Below, one piece after another: positions 1-5,290 of a stretch of 7,755 nt of DNA (position 1 is the stretch's first letter; every line of letters starts with the position of its first letter). The position numbers and the translations under genes were made by a program. Below the pieces are notes generated by a model. The model saw nothing but the letters and a program-made list of their open reading frames with translations, was not told the origin of the DNA and searched no databases. The stretch lies in contig CALVPU010000213.1 in assembly GCA_944353735.1 (NCBI GenBank), positions 1-7,755 of the forward strand, written 5' to 3'. This DNA comes from an uncultured Eubacteriales bacterium. GTDB lineage: Bacteria > Bacillota > Clostridia > Christensenellales > Aristaeellaceae.

Positions 1-8
1 GTAAGCTC

Positions 9-266
9 AAACGCTCCAATCACGCCAAGCGAATCCCGCCGCCCGCGGGATTCGCCCCAGGTAGAAACGTCCGCTCTCCATCACCCCCGCGGCGCGTCAA
101 GCGCGCCGCCAAAGCGGCGCTCAGAGGACGGCGCCTCAAGCCTCTCAACCCCAAAACGCTCCAATCTTGTAAAGCGAATCCCGCCGCCGTCCGGCGGGAT
201 TCGCCCCAGGTAGAAACGTCCGCTCTCCATCACCTCCGCGGCGCGTGAAGCGCGCCGCCGAAGCGG
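9..266. repeat. Two diverged direct copies of a hairpin-bearing intergenic repeat
   Basis: Copy 1 (about 9-117) and copy 2 (about 154-266) begin with the same 12-mer AAACGCTCCAAT and end with GCGCGCCGCC followed by AAGCGG. In between they share the block CCCCAGGTAGAAACGTCCGC and the CTCTCCATCAC segment. Each copy has two hairpins. The first is GCGAATCCCGC with its complement (29-39/45-55, 11 bp); in copy 2 it grows to 13 bp (174-186/192-204). The second is GCGGCGCG-(5 nt)-CGCGCCGC in both copies. The arms are conserved while loops and linkers differ, which suggests selection on structure or a spreading palindromic element. The repeat may extend left of the window. No ribosome binding site or recognisable protein fits the weak minus-strand frame here. 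Function unknown. Confidence 0.75.
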
Positions 267-270
267 GATT

Positions 271-324
271 CTCAAGGGGCTCAGCCCCTTGAGCGGGGGT
301 TCTCAGGGGGCGGCGCCCCCTGAG
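271..324. repeat. Tandem pair of 23-bp GC-rich palindromes
   Basis: Two perfect palindromes of the same design follow each other: CTCAAGGGGCT, centre C, AGCCCCTTGAG (271-293), and CTCAGGGGGCG, centre G, CGCCCCCTGAG (302-324). Each has 11-base arms around one central base and both start with CTCA and end with TGAG, so they look like two members of one repeat family. The second ends 9 bases before the -35 box of the thiT promoter and is followed by CGTTTCCTC. It could terminate transcription arriving from the left, although the T-tract is weak. Because the sequence is symmetric the direction cannot be told. Confidence 0.7.
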
Positions 325-333
325 CGTTTCCTC

Positions 334-362
334 TTGACAAAATGTGCGATTGGGGATACAAT
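334..362 (+). promoter_or_regulatory. SigmaA-type promoter for the thiT riboswitch leader
   Basis: A perfect -35 box TTGACA (334-339) and a -10 box TACAAT (357-362, 5 of 6 consensus) are separated by 17 bp, the optimal spacing. The predicted start near 369 is directly ahead of the TPP aptamer, so the transcript would begin almost at the base of the riboswitch P1 stem. This strongly supports a dedicated promoter for thiT. Confidence 0.85.
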
Positions 363-370
363 AGAATCAA

Positions 371-455
371 CCGCTAGGGGCGCCGAAAGGCTGAGATGGG
401 TGAGGAGCCCGGTCCCTTGGAACCTGAAGTGGATAATCCCACCGGAGGGAAGCGG
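371..455 (+). promoter_or_regulatory. TPP riboswitch aptamer (THI element)
   Basis: This leader carries the diagnostic conserved blocks of the thiamine pyrophosphate aptamer in order: GGGGCGCC (377-384), GGCTGAGATGGG (389-400), GGAACCTGAAGTGGATAATC (419-438) and GGAGGGAAGCGG (444-455). The closing P1 helix is CCGCT (371-375) with AGCGG (451-455). CTGAGA is the motif that recognises the pyrimidine of TPP in known structures; the GATAAT region belongs to the pyrophosphate-binding arm. It lies between a strong promoter and an intrinsic terminator ahead of a thiamine transporter gene, so it most likely acts by transcription termination: bound TPP favours the terminator and turns thiT off. I did not resolve a clear antiterminator helix in 456-491. 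Confidence 0.95.
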
Positions 456-491
456 AAGGCTGCGAGGCGTGGGCTTTGGCGGCATCCGTTT

Positions 492-524
492 CCCGCATGT
501 GCGCGACACATGCGGGTTTCTTTT
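492..524 (+). terminator. Intrinsic terminator of the TPP riboswitch expression platform
   Basis: CCCGCATGTG (492-501) pairs perfectly with CACATGCGGG (507-516) around the 5-nt loop CGCGA, followed by TTTCTTTT (517-524). It lies 36 nt past the aptamer and 27 nt ahead of the thiT start codon, and its distance from any upstream gene shows it is a regulatory attenuator. Confidence 0.9.
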
Positions 525-551
525 GCGGAAAAACCAGAGGAGGTTTGACCG

Positions 552-1400
552 ATGAAGAAGTACCTGAGAGTCCTGTTGGCGCTGGCGATGGCGCTGCTGC
601 TGGCATGCGCGCCGGCGATGGCGGAGACCGTGCCGGAAGCGACGGCGGACGCGGTTGAAGAGACCGCGCCGGAAGCATCCGAAGAGACCGCGCTGGAGAC
701 GGAGGAGAGCGCCGAGGCGGAAGCCGAAGCGGAGGAGCCGGAGAGCTGGTTTGAGGAGGCGTTCGGCGGCTTTACGAGCGTGCAGTGGTACACGGCGGTG
801 ATCGTGCTGGTGCTGCTGGTGCTGGGCATCGTGGTGTGCACGCAGAAGAAGGGCAGCTGGACGACGATGCGGCTGGCGTATGCGGCAATGTGCATCGCGA
901 TTGCGTTTGTGCTGTCGATGATCAAGCTGTTCCGCATGCCGCAGGGCGGATCGGTGACGCCGGCGTCGATGCTGCCGCTGGTGCTGTTCGCGCTGGCGTG
1001 CGGGCCGGCGCAGGGCGTTGTGGTGGGCTGCGCGTACGGCCTGCTGCAGCTGATCGAGGACTTCTACGTCATTCAACCGGTTCAGCTGCTGGTGGACTAT
1101 CCGCTGGCGTTCGCGGCGGTGGCGCTGTGCTGCGCGGCGACGCTGCTGCCGATCAAGAACAAGCGCGTGAAGCTGGTGGTCGCGGTGCTGCTGGGCTATC
1201 TGGGCCGCTACGTGATGGCGACGATCTCGGGCGCGGTGTTCTTTGCGGATTCCGCAGGCGAGCAGAACGCGTGGATCTATTCGCTGGGCTACAACATTTC
1301 CTATCTCGGCGTCGAGGCGGTGATCTCGGCGGTGATCGCCTGCATTCCCGGCTTTGACCGCATTCTCGATTCGATGCGCAAGGCCGTCGCGAAACATTGA
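552..1400 (+). CDS. thiT: ECF-type thiamine transporter substrate-binding subunit ThiT, with N-terminal extension
   Basis: This is the membrane S-component that captures thiamine and hands it to the shared ECF energizing module (EcfA/A'/T), which is not encoded in this window. The ThiT/YuaJ signatures are plain: MPQGGSV (129-135), SMLPLVLFAL, the YGLLQ and QPVQLLVDYPLAF stretches (about 162-187), SGAVFF (226-231) and WIYSLGYN (241-248). The start ATG is 8 nt after AGAGGAGG. At 282 aa it is much longer than the roughly 190-200 aa of typical ThiT. The surplus is a signal-peptide-like stretch (1-24, ending AMA), a Glu/Ala-rich acidic segment (about 25-68) and an additional hydrophobic helix (about 79-96); the ThiT core starts near 104. 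The His of the family motif RYxxHxxSG, present in B. subtilis YuaJ, is Ala223 here. The TPP riboswitch supports thiamine or a precursor as substrate. Confidence 0.93.
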   Translation: MKKYLRVLLALAMALLLACAPAMAETVPEATADAVEETAPEASEETALETEESAEAEAEAEEPESWFEEAFGGFTSVQWYTAVIVLVLLVLGIVVCTQKKGSWTTMRLAYAAMCIAIAFVLSMIKLFRMPQGGSVTPASMLPLVLFALACGPAQGVVVGCAYGLLQLIEDFYVIQPVQLLVDYPLAFAAVALCCAATLLPIKNKRVKLVVAVLLGYLGRYVMATISGAVFFADSAGEQNAWIYSLGYNISYLGVEAVISAVIACIPGFDRILDSMRKAVAKH

Positions 1401-1401
1401 C

Positions 1402-1430
1402 TTGCGAAGAACGCGAAAGTGTGATATGAT
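1402..1430 (+). promoter_or_regulatory. Probable promoter of the LysR-type regulator
   Basis: TTGCGA (1402-1407, 4 of 6 consensus) and TATGAT (1425-1430, 5 of 6) are separated by exactly 17 bp. It begins one base after the thiT stop codon. The predicted start near 1437 falls inside the first arm of the thiT terminator hairpin, so a transcript from this promoter would keep only part of that stem. Confidence 0.55.
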
Positions 1431-1432
1431 GG

Positions 1433-1463
1433 AACCGGAAGGACGGGCGTCCTTCCGGTTTTG
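1433..1463 (+). terminator. Intrinsic terminator of thiT
   Basis: AACCGGAAGGAC (1433-1444) pairs perfectly over 12 bp with GTCCTTCCGGTT (1449-1460) around the loop GGGC. The T-run is short (TTTT at 1459-1462, overlapping the stem end). It is 32 nt past the thiT stop and is the only strong hairpin between thiT and the next gene. The stem is also close to symmetric and lies in the 5' region of the next gene. Confidence 0.7.
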
Positions 1464-1520
1464 TGAGGTCATCTCTGCGACCGGTGGAGCAGATTGCCGC
1501 CATTCGGGGAGGGATTTCCG

Positions 1521-2417
1521 GTGGTCGACGTCAAGCTGAGCACGCTTTTGAAGGTTCATGAGACGGGAAGCTACACGCGCGCGGCGGAAAAACTGTCGCT
1601 GACCCAGCCGGCGGTCAGCAAGCACGTGCGGCAGCTGGAGCGGGAGTTTGGGGTGCGGATCTTCGAACGCACGGGACCGAAGCTGCGGCTGACGCCCGAA
1701 GGCAAGTTGATCGTGCGCTACGCGGAGCGCGTGACGGCGCTGAGCGAGAACCTGCGGCGGTCTCTGGCGGACCGCGAGCGCGCGGTGGACCGGCTGCGCG
1801 TGGGCGTGACGCACACGTCGGAGAGCAGCATCGTCGCGCAGGTGCTGGCGCAGTACACCGAGGAAAACGCGCACACGCGCATTACGCTGCGCACGGACGC
1901 GCTGGCGAGCCTGTACGAGATGCTCAAGACGTATCAGATCGACATCGCCATCGTCGAGGGCGGCGTCAGCGATCCCGCCATCCGCACGATCCGGCTGGAC
2001 ACGGAGGACCTTGCGGTGGCGGTGTCGAACGAGCATCCGCTGGCGCAGCGCGCGTCGGTGATGATCGACGAACTGCGCCGCGAGCGCCTGATTCTGCGGC
2101 TGCCCGGTTCCGGCACGCGCGCGCTGCTCGACGCGAATCTTGAAAGCCGCGGGCTTTCGCCGGACGACTTCAACGTCATTCTCGAGACCGACAACATCGC
2201 CACCATCAAGGATCTGGTGCGGCGCAACTACGGCGCGTCGGTGCTGGCGCGCAGCGCCTGCGTGGACGAACTGCGCAAGGGAAAGATTCGCCTGCTGCCC
2301 ATCGAGGACCTGAAGATGGAGCGCCAGATCAACCTGTTGTACCATCACACGTTTCACCACGACGAGGTGCTGCGCGACCTCGTGCGCCTCTATGAGGAGG
2401 CGGCGCACAGCGCCTGA
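1521..2417 (+). CDS. LysR-family transcriptional regulator
   Basis: A 298-aa protein of standard LysR length. Residues 2-62 form the winged helix-turn-helix: a FLxV-like start (LSTLLKVHETGSYTRAAEKL), the recognition region SLTQPAVSKHVRQLE (26-40), then FERTGPKLRLTPEG. A linker helix (about 65-90) is followed by the periplasmic-binding-protein-like effector domain (about 92-294), beginning RLRVGVTHTS and containing LRLPGSGTRALLD (192-204). It binds DNA as a multimer and responds to a small ligand that cannot be guessed; the effector domain looks like the CysB/CysL-like branch. The GTG at 1521 is preferred because GGGGAGGG lies 7 nt ahead and the protein then starts MVDVKLSTLL, as LysR proteins do; a TTG at 1494 would add nine residues without a ribosome binding site. 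It is co-directional with both neighbours, so its target is not evident from a divergent arrangement. Confidence 0.92.
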   Translation: MVDVKLSTLLKVHETGSYTRAAEKLSLTQPAVSKHVRQLEREFGVRIFERTGPKLRLTPEGKLIVRYAERVTALSENLRRSLADRERAVDRLRVGVTHTSESSIVAQVLAQYTEENAHTRITLRTDALASLYEMLKTYQIDIAIVEGGVSDPAIRTIRLDTEDLAVAVSNEHPLAQRASVMIDELRRERLILRLPGSGTRALLDANLESRGLSPDDFNVILETDNIATIKDLVRRNYGASVLARSACVDELRKGKIRLLPIEDLKMERQINLLYHHTFHHDEVLRDLVRLYEEAAHSA

Positions 2418-2884
2418 GCTTAGGTGCGGGGCGCATGGAGCGAAGGCGCGCGGCATTGCCGGGAAAGGCGGCCGGAAACCTGACGGTTCGAAGGCAAGGC
2501 GTCGGTTGTGCCGCGCCTGTTCCGGCGCGTCCGACACCGGCAGCATGAAGAGATATGCGGCGCGAAGGCGGAAAAACGCATCGCGCCGCGCTTTCATATA
2601 TGGGAAAGCACGCTGCCGGGAAACGCCGCTGGAAATGGCGACCGCGGGCAATTTCCCGCGGTGATCAATCCGGACGGCAAGACGCTGTCGCTCTCGCTGG
2701 AAATGGCGATCGCGGGCAATTTCCCGCGAAGACGCGGCGCTCTTATTGCCGGCAGGCGGGGCTTTCCGCGGATGGGCGCCGCCCTTCCGCGCGGACGGCA
2801 AATTTCTGCGCAATGGGACACACTGAGAAGGCGGCGCGCCGTCCGGCGGCGACCACTTCCGCGAAGAGGAAAAGGAGGATCGCG
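2418..2884. other. Gene-free GC-rich spacer between the LysR gene and surE
   Basis: No open frame here has a ribosome binding site or recognisable protein; the frame open into surE from 2555 is an in-frame run-up, not a start. The spacer holds a hairpin, GCGGCGCGA (2557-2565) with TCGCGCCGC (2581-2589), followed by GCTTT, which could end the LysR transcript but has a poor T-tract. It also holds two copies of a palindromic repeat, listed separately. I saw no convincing -35/-10 pair for the downstream operon. The 12-mer TGGAGCGAAGGC at 2436-2447 recurs in the spacer at 7393-7404. Confidence 0.6.
2628..2729. repeat. Two copies of a palindromic REP-like repeat, 68 bp apart
   Basis: Copy 1 (2628-2660) and copy 2 (2696-2728) read GCTGGAAATGGCGA, one variable base, then CGCGGGCAATTTCCCGCG; 32 of 33 positions agree. 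Each makes a hairpin with arms CGCGGG and CCCGCG around the loop CAATTT. The variable base is C in copy 1 (2642) and T in copy 2 (2710). The facing base just past the repeat changes with it, G2661 versus A2729, so the base pair is kept in both. That makes the stem 8 bp in copy 1 and 7 bp in copy 2. Role unknown; it could be a REP-type element or a structured RNA motif. Confidence 0.75.
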
Positions 2885-3622
2885 ATGCACCTGATGTTGG
2901 TCAATGACGACGGTTATGCCGCGCCGGGGCTGCGCGCGCTCGCGACGGCGCTCGCCGCGGCGGGACACCGCGTGAGCGTCTGCGCGCCGGAACGGGAACA
3001 GAGCGGCGCCAGCCACGCGATGACGTTTCGCCTGTCGCTGCGCCCGCGCCCGGTGGAGGTTGCCGGAGCGGAGGCGGCGGTGGCGGTCGACGCATCGCCT
3101 GCGACCTGCGCCCGACTGGGACTGTTTCTGTTCCCAGAGGTCGACTTTGTGCTCTCGGGCATCAACGACGGCGCGAACATGGGCGGCGCGTGCGTGTATT
3201 CCGGCACCGTCTCGGCGGCGGTCGAGGCGGCGATGTCCGGCGCACAGTCGATGGCGGTATCGCTGCGCGCGCCCAACGGCGGCGCGTTCGAGGCGGCGGC
3301 GCGCGTGGCGCTGCGGGTGCTCGACTATGCGCGCAGCCATCCGCTGCCGCGCGGCTGCTGCTACAACCTCAACATCCCCGCGCTGCCCTATGAGGCGATT
3401 CGCGGCGTGCGCGCCGCACAGGTGGCGCCGACCTATCTGGACGCGCCCGCCTATCGCCTCGCGCCGGACGGCGCCTACCTCTACGAGCACGGCGAGGAGT
3501 CCGCGCCGCTCGACGATCCGCGCTGCGATGCGCTGCTCATCCGCGCGGGCTACGCCGCGCTGAGCAAGCTGACGTGGAACCTGCAAATGAACGCACCCGA
3601 CCCGGACGACCTCACGCTCTGA
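2885..3622 (+). CDS. surE: 5'/3'-nucleotidase SurE
   Basis: A 245-aa cytosolic metal-dependent phosphatase that removes phosphate from nucleoside 5'- and 3'-monophosphates in characterised homologues. It carries the SurE signatures: MHLMLVNDDG at the N-terminus with metal-ligand pair D8-D9, APEREQSG with Ser40, SGINDGAN (91-98) with Asn94, and YSGTVSAAVEAAMSG (105-119). Length matches the family (about 245-265 aa). The usual Asp in the GxNxGxDVxYSG block appears as Ala-Cys here (GGACVYSG), a small departure. AAGGAGG lies just ahead of the ATG. The frame is open for 330 bases upstream, but that run-up crosses intergenic repeats and has no family similarity, so it is excluded. First gene of a three-gene operon; the next ribosome binding site starts within 12 nt of its stop. 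Confidence 0.93.
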   Translation: MHLMLVNDDGYAAPGLRALATALAAAGHRVSVCAPEREQSGASHAMTFRLSLRPRPVEVAGAEAAVAVDASPATCARLGLFLFPEVDFVLSGINDGANMGGACVYSGTVSAAVEAAMSGAQSMAVSLRAPNGGAFEAAARVALRVLDYARSHPLPRGCCYNLNIPALPYEAIRGVRAAQVAPTYLDAPAYRLAPDGAYLYEHGEESAPLDDPRCDALLIRAGYAALSKLTWNLQMNAPDPDDLTL

Positions 3623-3645
3623 CGCGAAGAAAGGAGTTTTGCCCC

Positions 3646-4149
3646 ATGTCCCGAGAGATCGAAAGAAAGTATCTGATCCGCTGTATTGCCCACGACTTCC
3701 TGCGCGCGCAGCCCGGCTGCGCGGTCTGGGAGATCGAGCAGACCTATTTGACCGCCGCGCCCGGCGAGACGCGCCGCGTGCGCCGCATCGCCGAGAACGG
3801 AACGGTGCGCTACGCACTGACCGTCAAGCGCCGCCTGTCGGCGATGTCCAGCGAGGAGGACGAGCAGCCGATCGACGCCGCGCGCTATCAGGCGCTGCTC
3901 GCCGAGGCGGATCCTGCCCGCCGCACGATCGTCAAGACGCGCTATCGCGTGCCCAGCGGCGATCAGATCGCCGAGATCGACAGCTATCCCTTCTGGAGCG
4001 ACCGCATGGTGCTGGAGATCGAGCTCGCTTCCGAGGCGGAGACGCCGCGCATTCCCGCGTGGGTGCATGTCGTGCGCGAGGTCACCGACGATCCGCACTA
4101 CAAGAACGTCAGCCTCGCCGCCGAGATCCCGCTCGATCCCATCGACTGA
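3646..4149 (+). CDS. CYTH-domain triphosphate-binding enzyme (triphosphate tunnel metalloenzyme)
   Basis: A 167-aa single-domain member of the CYTH superfamily, which hydrolyses or binds triphosphates (inorganic triphosphate, thiamine triphosphate or nucleotides) in a barrel lined with charged residues. The diagnostic ExExK motif is E4-I5-E6-R7-K8. The expected tunnel residues follow in order: R43/R44/R46/R47, K61-R62, K97/R99/R101, E110/D112 and E124/E126. The C-terminal DDPHYKNVSLA (148-158) is typical of the bacterial single-domain type. There is no CHAD domain. AAGGAG lies 9 nt ahead of the ATG. It is the middle gene of the operon, 23 bp after surE and 17 bp before trmO. The substrate cannot be read from the sequence; inorganic triphosphatase is the most common activity in bacterial relatives. 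Confidence 0.88.
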   Translation: MSREIERKYLIRCIAHDFLRAQPGCAVWEIEQTYLTAAPGETRRVRRIAENGTVRYALTVKRRLSAMSSEEDEQPIDAARYQALLAEADPARRTIVKTRYRVPSGDQIAEIDSYPFWSDRMVLEIELASEAETPRIPAWVHVVREVTDDPHYKNVSLAAEIPLDPID

Positions 4150-4166
4150 GCGCGGAGGAAAGCGGC

Positions 4167-4928
4167 ATGCAGCGAGATTTTGACAGCGAGGGCGCGGCGC
4201 AGGTCTGCACGCTGAAGCAGATCGCCCACGTCCGCACCGATTTTCCCACGCGCTTCGGGCTGCCGCGGCAGAGCGGGCTGGTGCCCGAACTGCAGGCGAC
4301 GGTCGTGTTCGAACCGCCCTACCGCGACGCCAACGCGCTGCGCGGCATCGAGGATTATTCCCACCTGTGGCTGATCTGGATGTTCTCCGAGACGGCGCGC
4401 GAGGGCTGGTCGCCCACCGTGCGCCCGCCGCGGCTGGGCGGAAACGTCTCCATGGGTGTGTTCGCCACGCGCTCGCCCTTCCGCCCCAACCCGATCGGCC
4501 TGTCCTGCGTGCGGCTGGAATCGGTGGAATACGCCGCGCCCGAGGGCCCGCTGCTGCGCGTCAGCGGCGCGGACCTGATGGACGGCACGCCGATATTCGA
4601 CATCAAGCCCTATCTCGCCTATGTCGACAGCCGCCCCGGGGCGTCCGACGGCTTTGCCGGCGGCGTGCGCGATTACGCGCTCGAGGTCGTCATTCCCGAC
4701 GACTGCCTCGCCAAGGTCCCGCCGGATCGCCGCGCGGCGCTCGCCGGCGTGCTTGCGCAGGACCCGCGTCCCGGCTACCGCCGCGGCGACGACCGCCGTT
4801 TCGGGCTGCGCTTCGCGGGGCTGGACGTGCGCTTCACCGTCGACGCCGGCGTGCTGACCGTGCGCGAGGTCGTGCCCGATGAGGATGGGCGCCAACCGTC
4901 CGACCCGCCGCCCGCCGGAGACGAGTGA
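4167..4928 (+). CDS. trmO: tRNA (N6-threonylcarbamoyladenosine(37)-N6)-methyltransferase TrmO
   Basis: A 253-aa enzyme that uses S-adenosylmethionine to methylate t6A37 to m6t6A37 in ANN-decoding tRNAs, improving decoding. The family (formerly UPF0066/TsaA/YaeB) is recognised by RQSGLVP (34-40), the EDYSHLWLIWMF block (62-73), the highly conserved GVFATRSPFRPNPIGLS (97-113) and DLMDGTPIFDIKPYLAYVDS (136-155). DPRPGY (199-204) and the small C-terminal domain (about 165-235) follow. The last about 14 residues (acidic and Pro-rich) are a lineage-specific tail. GGAGG lies 8 nt ahead of the ATG. Length is slightly above the 235 aa of the E. coli protein. It is the last gene of the surE-CYTH-trmO operon, and the hairpin beginning 36 nt past the stop may mark the operon end. 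Confidence 0.94.
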   Translation: MQRDFDSEGAAQVCTLKQIAHVRTDFPTRFGLPRQSGLVPELQATVVFEPPYRDANALRGIEDYSHLWLIWMFSETAREGWSPTVRPPRLGGNVSMGVFATRSPFRPNPIGLSCVRLESVEYAAPEGPLLRVSGADLMDGTPIFDIKPYLAYVDSRPGASDGFAGGVRDYALEVVIPDDCLAKVPPDRRAALAGVLAQDPRPGYRRGDDRRFGLRFAGLDVRFTVDAGVLTVREVVPDEDGRQPSDPPPAGDE

Positions 4929-4964
4929 GCGCCGGCGCGGGGATTCGAGCGGATCTCTGCACCC

Positions 4965-5006
4965 ACCGTCCAGAGTGAACAGCATCTGCCATCCACTCTG
5001 GGCGGT
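4965..5006 (+). other. 13-bp stem-loop downstream of trmO
   Basis: ACCGTCCAGAGTG (4965-4977) pairs with CACTCTGGGCGGT (4994-5006) over 13 bp with one G-U pair, around a 16-nt loop. No T-run follows (TTCGGAGC), so it is not a standard terminator, though it could protect the 3' end of the operon mRNA. Its right arm lies in a sequence repeated at 5158-5176, so the left arm could pair with either copy. Confidence 0.65.
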
Positions 5007-5176
5007 TCGGAGCGCTGACAAAGCCTATCACCGCAAAAATTGCCCAAATAAGAAAGAAATCGGATGCGTTTTTCGCGTCCTGCGTCAGCCGCACTCGCAT
5101 CCTTGTCTTGCAGGCTTTCCAACGCTCTGACAGTCTGTTGATTTTGTCAACATTCTGTGCCGTCCACTCTGGGCGG
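4966..5176. mobile_element. MITE-like intergenic element with inverted ends (tentative)
   Basis: The segment starts with CCGTCCAGAGTG and ends with CACTCTGGGCGG; the ends are inverted repeats matching at 11 of 12 bases. An inner copy of the right end, with its flank, occurs at 4987-5005: TGCCATCCACTCTGGGCGG against TGCCGTCCACTCTGGGCGG at 5158-5176, 18 of 19 alike. The interior is clearly more AT-rich than the flanking genes. It has further hairpins: GGATGCG/CGCATCC (5062-5068/5096-5102) and TGTTGA/TCAACA (5136-5141/5147-5152). No transposase fits inside and I could not see a target-site duplication. A minus-strand frame runs through it from 5238 but continues antisense into trmO, so I do not call it a gene. 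It could instead be a structured RNA region. Confidence 0.4.
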
Positions 5177-5184
5177 CTTTTTTT
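5159..5184 (+). terminator. Intrinsic terminator ahead of the lysozyme-family gene
   Basis: GCCGTCC (5159-5165) pairs with GGGCGGC (5171-5177) around the loop ACTCT, with one G-U pair, followed by seven Ts (5178-5184). This is the best U-tract in the spacer, so it probably ends transcription from the trmO side and insulates the promoter 22 bp further on. The hairpin uses the right end of the putative mobile element. Confidence 0.75.
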
Positions 5185-5205
5185 GCGCACTTTTGCGTCT
5201 AGATG

Positions 5206-5235
5206 TTGACAATATATTTCTAAATGTGATATAAT
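5206..5235 (+). promoter_or_regulatory. Perfect-consensus extended -10 SigmaA promoter
   Basis: TTGACA (5206-5211) and TATAAT (5230-5235) both match consensus at 6 of 6. They are 18 bp apart, and TG at 5227-5228 gives the extended -10 form TGATATAAT. The surroundings are AT-rich (AATATATTTCTAAA) in an otherwise very GC-rich region. The predicted start near 5242 gives a leader of about 50 nt for the gene at 5291. Strong, largely activator-independent expression is expected. Confidence 0.92.
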
Positions 5236-5290
5236 CATTTCAAACTATGACACTTGCGTTGCAAAATTGAGTCACAAAGGGGTTTGGCGA

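Noticed and set aside
1471..1494. ATCT...AGAT inverted match as a LysR operator
   Set aside because: The arms are only four bases with a 16-base gap and do not give the usual T-N11-A symmetry; this is expected by chance.
303..2813. 836-codon open frame on the minus strand
   Set aside because: It is antisense to thiT and the LysR gene and to the riboswitch, has an Arg/His/Gln-rich composition typical of GC-rich shadow frames, no ribosome binding site and no recognisable domain.
2555..2884. N-terminal extension of SurE by 110 residues
   Set aside because: The frame is open, but it runs through the palindromic repeats, is not SurE-like, and the ATG at 2885 has AAGGAGG and begins the canonical SurE N-terminus.
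2594..3817. 407-codon minus-strand frame over surE
   Set aside because: Antisense to surE and the CYTH gene, whose identities are clear, and made of Arg/Ala-rich shadow sequence.
4834..5238. 134-codon minus-strand frame through the trmO-lysozyme spacer
   Set aside because: Its first two thirds look protein-like (a hydrophobic FFLIWAIFAVIGFVS stretch, RPEW twice), but the RPEW copies come from the DNA repeat itself, and the frame continues antisense into trmO as Arg-rich shadow without a clear ribosome binding site. A short gene inside a mobile element cannot be fully excluded.
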